DNA of 64,000 nt from Isoetes taiwanensis (Eukaryota > Streptophyta > Lycopodiopsida > Isoetales > Isoetaceae). The notes beneath the pieces were generated by a model that saw nothing but the letters and a program-made list of their open reading frames with translations, made no database searches and was not told the origin of the DNA. The position numbers and the translations under genes were made by a program. Within the stretch, counting starts at the first letter, position 1. Every line of letters begins with the position of its first letter. The stretch spans positions 3,445,305-3,509,304 of the forward strand of contig JAJEKV010000062.1 of assembly GCA_021234155.1 (NCBI GenBank). Reading direction: 5' to 3'. Positions 55,968-64,000 of this stretch are shown here, one piece after another.

Positions 55968-56255
55968 AGCAGCGTCGATGTAAGGGGCCGGGATTTTGAA
56001 CTGATCCCGTTTGGATCTGGAAGACGGATGTGCCTTGGCTATATGTTGGCGCTGTGCATGGTGCAGCTCACTTTGGCCCGCCTGCTGCAGAGCTTGGATT
56101 GGATTTTGCCGGAAGGGCAGATGCTTGACATGACAGAAACTTTCAAAGGCACTGTGAGATTGGCTCATCCCTTACAGCCCCTTCCCTTCAAAGAAACAGT
56201 AGTGTGGCTAGATATTATTTATAACTGGAGAGAAATATTTTCCATGGCTGGCTGA
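55968..56255 (+). pseudogene. Cytochrome P450 C-terminal exon
   Basis: SSVDVRGRDFELIPFGSGRR then MCLGYMLALCMVQLTLARLL contains the heme-binding F-x-x-G-x-R-x-C-x-G signature; the thiolate Cys codon is 56031-56033. SLDWILPEG and LDMTETF, then AHPLQPLPF, give the usual end of plant CYP71-clan enzymes. The canonical Pro after the Cys loop (CPG) is Leu here. Only about 95 of some 500 residues are present, the upstream reading is unlike P450, and no earlier exon lies within 5 kb in recognisable form. It is either a last exon separated by a long intron or a fragment. Confidence 0.75.
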
Positions 56256-57904
56256 GGCAGATCATCCCTGACCAGAAGTACCTAAACCATATCGCCCATA
56301 GCTGTAAATTCAAGCATCAAGAGATGCTTTGGTTCTAGACAATCATCTTTATTTAAGTAACATATCCTTATCCATCAACAATGAGTAAGTTAAAATTAAT
56401 AAACTGAATAGTAATGTCTCCACGTGTTAATGTTTTTTCTTGTGCATTGGATGAAGGCACAATCGTGAGAATATGCCAAATCAAGGGCAAGGGATTTTAC
56501 ACCTCACACCCCCGTATAGCACAACGCTCCCCATATGCCATATATACAGGTATAAATATACACTTTCCTTATGGGAAATACAGTGCCATCAACAATTGGC
56601 AAGGCAAGAAAATGTTTTTGCAATCAGTCCAGAAGCTGCACAATCTCTCAGAGCACAATCTACCTGAAGGTGCACAATCTACCAGACCTAAATCAAGATA
56701 GGATATCTGGTAACAAGCACCAAGGATGAAAAATGTTCTCGCAAATCCAAAGGCCAGTGGAAGCAAGCACCGAAGATGATATAAGAGGGCCAAACCATTG
56801 CTCATTCTCTGCTTGCTACAACCGAAATGAAACCAAAGCAAGCATAGACCAATGAAACCTCTCGGCTACCTAACACCATTCCTCATTCTCTACTTGTTAA
56901 AACAAAAATGTTCACGGCAATGCATCCGAGAAATCGACTCCGGCAAAAGCAGCAAAAGGGGCTTCTACATGACGCAAATTCAGAGAAGAGTTTCCAGCAA
57001 TAATTTGTGCATCCAATGATGCATTTGCAATGGGGAAGAAAAGGCAAGAACTGAAATGGGTGAAGGTCAGAGTTGTCCTCCAAAATCAGAGGCAAGCCCA
57101 AGATGCCATCGCATGCCGATTTGGGCAGAGGCACCATTTGTACGCGTCTCCAGCTGTCCGGCCGCCTGCATCGGGATGTTCTTAGCAGCCCCCGTGAAGC
57201 CAAGAACTGCTATTTCTGACCATGTAGAGCAGAGACAAAAAAAGGAATGCTCCTCAAACCATAGACAAAAAAAATTTGAAGTCCCCCTTTTTCCAGCCCA
57301 CCTACGCCCATTTTTTGCTTATGAAAAAACTTCGGATGGCCAGGCTTCCAAGGGAGAACCATCTTGCCCATTGGAGATGTTCAACATGAGTTCTGATACT
57401 AGGTTGTCTTCTCAATTCGATTCGATAAGAAACAATACTTATCCAAGTTAAGACATGTGGCGATGTGTGTGTGATGCTTTGGTTCTAGGCAATCATCTTT
57501 TTTTAACATATTCTTATGCTTCAATGAGTAAGTTAAAATTAATAAACTGTAATATCGCTCAACATGACAATGACAATGACGATGACAATGACAATGACAA
57601 GTTCAAAAACATGATATTTGATCACATTCATCTTCCTTGATATATTAGCATGATGAATTTATCTGCACTCGATTAGGGTTATGCACTCAAGAATATAAAA
57701 CTGTTTTTAGCTTCAATGTGAGCAAGCGTCATACGAGGCTCAGCACGCCTATTGCATCTGGTCTATGAAGACGCATCCGGTCTCAGGAGACGTTGCAACA
57801 ATCTTTGCAATTCATGAGCAAGTTTGGTTTCCACATTTAAGTTCAACAATGCCCCTAAATGCAATCTCCTTCTACTAAAAATCTTGACAGTAATACGCTT
57901 GCTG
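56256..57904. other. Unassigned stretch containing a 53-bp segment duplicated later
   Basis: No recognised gene. A plus-strand frame to 57450 includes FAYEKTSDGQASKGEPS. Bases 57314-57366 recur exactly at 58803-58855. A (TGACAA)n run lies at about 57565-57602. Confidence 0.45.
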
Positions 57905-57909
57905 CTCTC
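57905..57909. repeat. Target-site duplication, left copy (CTCTC)
   Basis: CTCTC directly precedes the LTR start TGATATG and is repeated at 61234-61238. Confidence 0.8.
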
Positions 57910-58678
57910 TGATATGAAGCAGGCTAGGGGGAGAGATCCAAAATAAAATGGCTAAGGCAATTCAAGGGGCAATAGTATTCCAATGGGTTATAAGATTTGG
58001 CAAAGGGTGCATACAATTACAAACAACCCATTAAAAGTATGGACAAAAGGGTTTTTATAAATGCAACAAAGGGTTGGGGTCGCGAATGAAAAAGGAAAAA
58101 TAGGAAACGCATCGGCCTTTTACCAGTTTGTTTTGCAAAAGGGGTCGGGTCGAGCTAATCTGGGAAACACCTTTTTCTCAACGGAAAAGGGAGATCGGGA
58201 GGAGACTAGAATAGCCGGAGAAGGAGCCTTTCTTAGAAGAAAAAAGGGCCGATTTGCCCATAAAAGAGGGCGTGGCGTGAGATCAAAACTTCGAGAAGAC
58301 TTACGCCTTTGAACCGACTCGGCAATCCAGGCTCTTAGCTGCTGCTATCAGACTTGACCTCCGGATATTGAAACGAACCTCTAATCTGTACCAAATTTCT
58401 GCCAGTGCATATCCAAGCCTTAATTTGTGTAACTTGAGCTTAAGCAGAATAAGCCTTGATCCATTCTTTTGCTGTTAAAACCCCCTTTGGAATTGGCCTT
58501 AGTTTTTGGATCCGGTTGGGCGGATAAACTGCTGCTTCATTTCCTATTGTGAAAACTCTGTATTCTTGCCCAAGTGTTGAGCAAATCTATAAGTTTAATT
58601 CTAAGTCTTAATCCTTGTCCGTGTTCTTGTTTGATTCCCTGTTGACAGATTTAAGCTGTAACTATTTGAGTTGTATCA
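57910..58678 (+). repeat. 5' LTR (769 bp)
   Basis: It starts TGATATGAAGCAGGCTAG and ends GAGTTGTATCA. It matches the 776-bp 3' LTR apart from small indels, most of them between about 58265 and 58440. Confidence 0.9.
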
Positions 58679-58680
58679 AG

Positions 58681-58692
58681 TGGTATCAGAGC
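58681..58692 (+). other. Primer-binding site
   Basis: TGGTATCAGAGC, complementary to the 3' end of initiator tRNA-Met, lies two bases after the 5' LTR. It would prime minus-strand DNA synthesis. Confidence 0.9.
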
Positions 58693-58715
58693 CTATCGAT
58701 CCCCATACCTGAACA

Positions 58716-59990
58716 ATGGCCCAAAACCGTTTCAACACCTCTGATAGTCAGTATCAGCAAGCTTTAGCCAATGCCAGGCTAGGTTCTATTTTTTTGCTTG
58801 ACTTTGCTTATGAAAAAACTTCGGATGGCCAGGCTTCCAAGGGAGAACCATCTTGATTGCATCCCAGATAGCCTTGCCTACGCCTGCTAATCAGCAGGAA
58901 TATGAAAAGCAGATTGAGCAGTTGGCTATTCTGTACTGTTTCTTACCAGATATTCCCCAGCAGCCACCTCTGCCGAATGATCCTCCACCCCCACCGCCAG
59001 TTAATCCCAGCAAGATTAGAAAATGGTTGGAGAAAGTAGATATGCCTACATTTAAAGGGAGGAGGATAAGACCAATCAAAGTAGTCAGTTTCCTAAGCCA
59101 GTGGGAAAAATTCTTTGATCGAGTGCAAGCAAGCGATGTGGAAAAATTGCAAGCTATGGATAGCTATTTGAAAGACCAAGCCCAAGCCTGGTGGCAAGGT
59201 CGACGAGAGTGTAATCCTAAGATAGACACATGAGAAAGATTCAAGAAAGCATTTGAATCGCAATATCTTCCTTCTAATTATCAAAGTGAGCTAAGAAGAG
59301 TATGGGATCAACTGAAACAGCAAGACAAGGAAACAATCCAGTCTTACACCTCAAAGTTTACCCATTTGGCCGCACTGATAAGGAACCTAGATGGGGAAGA
59401 ACTGATAAGGAACCTAGATGGTGTAAAGATGACATATATGCAGAATTGGAGATCCTAAATCCTGCAGATTTACATGGGGCTATAAAGATGGCATCTGCAG
59501 TAGAAAGAAAGTTGGATCCCAAAACGCGAAAGTTAGATATTTGGGACGAGGGTACCTCTGACGAAGAGAGTAAGAAGAAAGAGAAGAAAAATGGGAATAA
59601 AGATTCTGATAGACAGTTCAAAAGAAAAAGATACAATGGAAGGTACAACGGAGAGAACAATGGGCCTAAAAGAAGGCAAGAGGAAGCTGACACCTCAAAT
59701 AAGAAGAATGAACCAAAAAGAGGATGCTTTAGATGCGGAGGAAAGCATTTATTAAGAATTGCCCTTTTGGAGAGGGGGGTATTACAAAAGTTGAACCTCC
59801 TAAATCCCAGCATACAATTCAGATGCATGCTTTAGAAGCGCCTAAGCCCGTGGAGCCAATAGTTGAGACTTCGAAGGGGGGAGAGACCTCAAAGGTGGGA
59901 GAGGAGCGAAGAAGAGTAAGCTTCCATGACGACGAGCGAGAGAAAGCTGCCGCTAAGGAGAAGAGATGGCTCCAGATGGGAACTCTAGGA
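58716..59990 (+). pseudogene. Gypsy Gag with insertion and frameshifts
   Basis: The ATG at 58716 starts MAQNRFNTSDSQYQQALANA and the frame runs into a duplicated 53-bp segment ending in TGA at 58855-58857. Gag resumes with EYEKQIEQLAIL, a Pro-rich PPPPPVNPSKIRKWLEKVDM and the capsid pattern AWWQGRR to 59233. FKKAFESQYLPSNYQSELRR and LKQQDKETIQSYTSKFTHLA follow in the next frames. A 24-bp tandem duplication (GAACTGATAAGGAACCTAGA) lies near 59380-59425. The zinc knuckle begins CFRCGGKH and needs a one-base shift to finish as KNCPF. All of this is Gag of the Ty3 type; no protease follows. Confidence 0.75.
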
Positions 59991-60000
59991 TGAACAACTG

Positions 60001-60445
60001 GTAACCTCTCTTTTTGGAGAGATTACGGAAGCTTTTGTAAGTGGAATTCTTTATTAGGTATAAAGAGTAGGATTTTCAAGGTTGAATTTCTTTATTTGGT
60101 ATAAGGAATAGATACTTTGAATGTGTATACCATGGTAGATTAGTGACTACGATTGCAACGTAGCCGGCTTGAACATGGTATACTAGTTGTGAATGCCTCT
60201 TGGAAGATTAGTGGTTGTGACTGCACTGCAGCACAATCGGCTTGACAAGAGAGCATAAGATGTAATTCTTGGAAGATTAGTAATTGTGGTTGCAACACAA
60301 TTGGCTTGACAAATTACATCTGTACCTTGGAGGTACGAAGGGTATTCAGGTACTTTGGTAGTACAAGAATACCCGTAACTATTTCTGAGTTGTGCAGGAA
60401 TAAGATATCTTTGGAACCTTGTTGATCGTGGGCGATCAACCTTAA
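60001..60445 (+). other. Array of stem-loops between gag and 3' LTR
   Basis: Hairpins follow each other almost without gaps: 60001-60010/60017-60026, 60125-60134/60174-60183 (perfect 10 bp), 60193-60202/60246-60256, 60259-60267/60312-60320 (perfect 9 bp), 60322-60326/60332-60336, 60340-60347/60367-60374 and 60421-60428/60433-60440. The three long ones share a core (GATTAGTG, then GATTGCAACG- or GGTTGCAACAC-like, then GGCTTGA). Each also has its own inner stem (CTACG/CGTAG, TTGTG/CACAA, AATTGTG/CACAATT). Outer stems are unrelated in sequence between units but always paired. Confidence 0.8.
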
Positions 60446-60457
60446 GAAGGGATGGAT

Positions 60458-61233
60458 TGATATGAAGTAGGCTAGGGGGAGTGATCCAAAATAAAATGGC
60501 TAAGGCAATTCAAGGGGCAATAGTATTCCAATGGGTTATAAGATTTGGCAAAGGGTGCATACAATTACAAACAACCCATTAAAAGTATGGACAAAAGGGT
60601 TTTTATAAATGCAAAAAAGGGTTGGGGTCGCGGATGAAAAAGGAAAAAATAGGAAACGCATCGGCCTTTTACCAGATTGTTTAGCAAAAGGGGTCGGGTC
60701 GAGCTAATCTGGGAAACACCTTTTTCTCAACGGAAAAGGGAGATCGGGAGGAGACTAGAATAGCCGGAGAAGGAGCCTTTCTCAGAAGAAAAAAGGGCCG
60801 ATTTGCCCATAAAAGAGGACATCGGCGTAGATCAAAAACTCAGAAGACTTCTGCCTTGAACTTCGACTCCAGCAATCCGGCTCTTAGCTGCTGCTATCAG
60901 ACTTGACCTCCGGATATTGAAACGAACCTCTAATGCGTACGGGGTTTACGCAAGATATCCAAGCCTTAACTACGTATGTCGGATGGTCTTGAGCTTAAGC
61001 AGAATAAGCCTTGATCCATTCTTTTGCTGTTAAAACCCCCTTTGGAATTGGCCTTAGTTTTTGGATCCGGTTGGGCGGATAAACTGCTGATTCATTTCCT
61101 ATTGTGGAAACTCTGTATTCTTGCCCAAGTGTTGAGCAAATCTATAAGTTTAATTCTAAGTCTTAATCCTTGTCCGTGTTCTTGTTTGATTCCCTGTTGA
61201 CGGATTTAAGCTGTAACTATTTGAGTTGTATCA
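60458..61233 (+). repeat. 3' LTR (776 bp)
   Basis: Preceded by a purine-rich AAGAAGGGATGGAT. It ends TTGTATCA and is followed by CTCTC (61234-61238). Confidence 0.9.
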
Positions 61234-61238
61234 CTCTC

Positions 61239-61470
61239 TTTTCGTTTGGGTCCCATAGGCCAATTGGTCTCCAGAACTTATTTGCAATAGAGTAGGTTGT
61301 TAGAAAAACCTTGCTTAGACTAAACTTATAGACCACATCTTTATTATGAGGAAACCCTTAAATTTGAGCACATGCCAACTATGTAAAAGCTTATATAATT
61401 TAGGGTTCAACAGGAATTCCATGTTATAGACATGTGTAACTATATAAAAAAAAAAAAAAAAAAAAAAACA
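61239..61470. repeat. Unassigned sequence ending in an A23 tract
   Basis: A run of 23 A at 61446-61468 is followed by GC-rich sequence with the short hairpin GGAGGG-TTG-CCCTCC. No gene is seen. Confidence 0.5.
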
Positions 61471-61959
61471 AGGTGCTGCGCACGGAGGGTTGCCCTCCAT
61501 GGCCGGAGGGTGAAGTGGCTTAAATTGTACTTTATAATCAATCAAAATTGCTATTTTAAAACATTGACATTTTGTGAAGGTGATGGTGCCCATTTTCATC
61601 ACTAACTCCTCCTTAGATGTTGAGCTCCTCTTGGACTAGGATCCAGCTGGACACATGGACTCTGGAGTTTCGGTGTAACATATTGGCATTCGATTGATTT
61701 CTCGATTATTGATATTATGAGGCATACTCAACACCAAGATTCTTTTCGGATGACTGTTTTTGCTTGTTATTTGACCAGTCCAAGCCCAATTCTCTGGAGC
61801 AATGTCGAGCCCCGCTCGCAACCGAGGAAAAGGTAGCGCTGTGAAAGAGACCCATCAAGAAAACTAGAACAATAGAACAAACTTTATTGCACCCTTTTTG
61901 GTTGGAAAAGCCCCAACCGTGGCTCACATATTTATAGTCCAAACTACCCCTTCGCCACT

Positions 61960-62100
61960 CAGCGCCACGTCATCGCCACATCATCGCACCTCATCGCCAC
62001 GTCAGCACACCTCTTGAATTTCGTATGCCACCTAGGCGGATCGCCCTCGTGGCACCTTGCCACGTCATCACATGCCACTGGTCACGCCACGTCATCAGGC
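61960..62100. repeat. Cluster of GCCACGTCATC repeats
   Basis: GCCACGTCATC or close variants occur about five times, with GCCACATCATC and GCACCTCATC between them. The unit contains ACGT as in plant bZIP-binding sites (TGACGTGGC on the minus strand). Tandem origin is clear; a regulatory role is only possible. Confidence 0.6.
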
Positions 62101-62149
62101 AAAAAAGGCGCGATTTTGTGGTTCTTCAACCCTTTGGCAAAAGATTTTG

Positions 62150-62215
62150 GAAGGGAATTGAACCCGACACCTATCCATTAGGAAGCAAAGGTCTTGCCAA
62201 CTCCACTACCATTAC
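62150..62215 (-). other. tRNA-like sequence with A and B boxes
   Basis: The minus strand has TAGTGGAGTTGG (A box, plus-strand 62197-62208) and GGGTTCAATTCCC (B box, 62153-62165) at tRNA spacing. The anticodon arm does not fold properly. It is a tRNA-derived head of a SINE or a tRNA pseudogene. Confidence 0.45.
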
Positions 62216-63332
62216 GTTTTTAAAATAATTAGACTTTGTTCTTTCTTAAGAGCTTTATTTTTTTCCTTAATTTTGTTCTTTCTTCTTCTCTGTTTTGCGT
62301 TTTGCAGCAGAAGATCGGCCCTACGTCTTTGGGATCGAATCTTGCGAGAGATGGCTTGACTTCTTCCCAATCAACCCACTGGCGGCATTACGATGTAATT
62401 TGCGGCATGGCCATGGCACGATATTGATCAAATCCGGCCTGATCCATGCATGCTTTTTCCCGGAACCGGCCCCTGGCGGACCATAATCACACTTGGGTTT
62501 CCCTTTCCTTTCTTGATTTTTCAATTAGGCCTATTATTACGTACAACAGCCGATTTCTTTGGGTTTAGCTTTCCTCTTGTGGTTTCTTTCCATAAAACCT
62601 ACCGCCCGCCTAAGAATCGACCATGCACCGTTTCCCTTAAGGCCGATTTCTCCCCGATCTTCTTCCCTTTTCATCTTATTTTCTTTTCCCTCCTCACGTC
62701 TTGCCAGAGTCGGATTAGGGCATGGCGGATCCCCTGCTCTTTAATACGGCAGCATCTCCTTCGATCTGCTCCTCCGTTCGTGCCCTTTTAATTTAGGCTT
62801 ATCTTTTCCCTTTAACTTCCTTGATCAATCTCCACCCTTCATTTATTTTTTCTCCTCTTCATAGATCATAGCCAATAATAAGAAAATTCCTTCTTGCCCC
62901 TTGCTCATACATTCTCCCCTACGTTCCTTAGGAGGCTTCTCATAAGACTTCCATACGCCATTTTTTTCTAACAATGTCTTGTGCTTCCAATACTGCTCAC
63001 ATGTTCCCTTACGTTTCTCCTTCCATCCATGTTTTCTTTACATGGTAATTTCTCAAGGTCCATCCCTTGAGTTGATTTTGTTTGGCTTCCTTGCCATTCC
63101 AAGGGTCCTTCCCTCGTTCTCTTTTACAACTTTCCTTTTCTTCTTTTTGTTCCCCGCGCTGTATGCTGGGTACTCTCACTATCACCATCGCTTCTTGCAA
63201 TTGCCGTGATAATTCTCTCAAGATCACCATATTCCCCTAGCAATTTTCTTATTGCTAGCATTTTTTCAAATTTCCTTACTCATTTTGCAATCGACATGGT
63301 TCGGGGGAAAAATGTTCCTCGTCCCGAGGAAC
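62216..63332. other. No supported gene
   Basis: Pyrimidine-rich on the plus strand, with several short frames and no recognised product. It may be the untranslated or LTR part of an element that includes the minus-strand ORF to its right. Confidence 0.35.
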
Positions 63333-64000
63333 TTAACTGTTGAAATTGCCCCCTGGATCCCATAGCTTCCAGCCCACTCTTGGCCATGTAGAAATCATCA
63401 TTCCTCCATGAGCCTCATGCTTGTCCTTGTCGTTCAAGTGCACCTTGGCTTGTAGATCCTTACGCCCCATCCATTCCAGATCCTTATCCAGCCAATTTAA
63501 GTTCTTTTGATGCAACTCCATGTAACCTTTAAACTTGGCTCCCAATAATATTAGCATCCTTAGCTCGCATTCCATTTTTTGAATCTGAGACATCTCCTCC
63601 TTGACTTCCTTCTCCAGACTTAATAATGTCCCCTCTAGCTCTGGCCCCAACATAACAACCTCGTCCTTACACTTCTCCTCCATACTGGAATTAAATTTAA
63701 ATTCCCATAGCCACTCCTTGAATATATCGAAATATTGAGAATCGACAGCCTTTTCGTCCGTCCCTTGCAACTCCTCTCTTGTAGCTTCCACTTCAACAGA
63801 TAACTCCACCATAACTCCCGACATGACTAGCTTTTGAATAACATCTTGATCGCGTTTCTCGTCATCCTCTATTTCCTTCTTAATATGTTCATGTAGGCGT
63901 GTTGATTTGTTCTCTTTTTCAATCACATCCATTTCGCATACGTGCTCCTCTCCTTGGCAATCAACCTTATTGCTCACGTTAGCTTGATGCGGCTTTTCAA
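63333..64000 (-). CDS. Coiled-coil-like acidic protein, 5' end outside the window
   Basis: The frame is open from the window edge to a stop at 63333, at least 222 codons. It is very rich in Glu, Lys and Leu, with heptad-like stretches (LEGTLLSLEKEVKEEMSQIQ and KMECELRMLILLGAKFKGYM) and ends GWKLWDPGGNFNS. The end is followed by purine-rich CCAGGGGGCA, like the polypurine tract after the last ORF of a retroelement. It could therefore be a retroelement structural protein rather than a host gene. There is no membrane segment or signal peptide. Partial. Confidence 0.5.
   Translation of the reverse strand, partial: EKPHQANVSNKVDCQGEEHVCEMDVIEKENKSTRLHEHIKKEIEDDEKRDQDVIQKLVMSGVMVELSVEVEATREELQGTDEKAVDSQYFDIFKEWLWEFKFNSSMEEKCKDEVVMLGPELEGTLLSLEKEVKEEMSQIQKMECELRMLILLGAKFKGYMELHQKNLNWLDKDLEWMGRKDLQAKVHLNDKDKHEAHGGMMISTWPRVGWKLWDPGGNFNS

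Larger units (their letters stand above)
57910..61233 (+). mobile_element. Gag-only Ty3/gypsy element, 3.3 kb, with two LTRs
   Basis: LTRs at 57910-58678 and 60458-61233 (TGATATG to TTGTATCA), PBS TGGTATCAGAGC, a Gag relic, then a stem-loop array, and no pol. The 5-bp duplication CTCTC flanks it. Both ends are complete, so the missing pol reflects an internally deleted, non-autonomous element rather than truncation on insertion. Confidence 0.9.

Noticed and set aside
56883-57203. 106-codon minus-strand Cys-rich ORF
   Set aside because: Composition looks random, there is no signal peptide or regular Cys spacing, and plus-strand frames overlap it.
62150-62215. Functional tRNA gene on the minus strand
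   Set aside because: A and B boxes are good but the anticodon stem and acceptor stem do not pair.

Overview
The window is nuclear DNA of a land plant, and it is almost entirely repeats. The evidence is eukaryotic throughout: spliced coding fragments, a Helitron, Ty3/gypsy chromovirus and Ty1/copia pieces, an L1-type LINE, a tRNA-derived SINE, a PPR-protein relic and a cytochrome P450 C-terminus. The mixture (a PPR relic, a DUF7869-like transposase gene, a possible Penelope-like reverse transcriptase, LINE tails ending in different microsatellites) would suit a large seed-free plant genome such as a fern or lycophyte. That is an inference of low confidence.

Layout. 0.2-3.9 kb: Helitron Rep-helicase with one long intact ORF and a frameshifted N-terminus. 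4.1-4.7 kb: fold-back element with about 166-bp inverted arms. 5.3-5.6 kb: PPR relic (minus). 7.9-8.9 kb: reverse-transcriptase relic. 9.4-9.9 kb: unidentified ORF pair. 11.5-12.1 kb: a repeat whose second copy lies at 46.3-47.4 kb in the opposite orientation. 13.8-18.5 kb (minus): decayed multi-exon gene with an Arg/Gly-rich first exon and an FCP1-type phosphatase domain. Short GCGCC-N-GGCGC palindromes are scattered from 14.3 to 20.4 kb. 19.6-20.2 kb: coding relic split by a hAT-type MITE with an 8-bp target duplication. 20.6-22.1 kb: three low-complexity arrays. 22.2-25.0 kb: DUF7869-type gene broken by frameshifts.

25.468-38.464 kb is one large Ty3/gypsy insertion flanked by the 5-bp duplication GATCT. 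Its 5' LTR is a 91-bp stub. Immediately inside lies a decayed histone H3-like gene that starts MARTKQT and ends with an almost complete H3 C-terminal fold. Gag-like relics, protease, RT/RNase H/integrase/chromodomain, an array of stem-loops and two tandem 1.6-kb LTRs follow.

38.8-45.4 kb: LINE fragments, with one LINE 3' end nested in an L1-type element. 47.5-48.9 kb: copia gag-protease. 50.4-53.1 kb: unidentified transposase-like relic. 54.4-55.3 kb: a third LINE 3' end next to a SINE. 56.0-56.3 kb: P450 C-terminus. 57.910-61.233 kb: a complete-ended but gag-only gypsy element (TSD CTCTC, PBS, two LTRs) with a second stem-loop array before its 3' LTR. 63.3-64.0 kb: coiled-coil-like ORF running off the window.

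No operon-like or pathway-level cooperation is visible. Most genes are broken, while the Helitron (3.4 kb) and gypsy pol (2.5 kb) frames are long and open, so the breaks elsewhere probably reflect decay rather than poor sequence. The most unusual observations are the H3-like gene inside a chromodomain retroelement and the two stem-loop arrays with paired changes in their stems.
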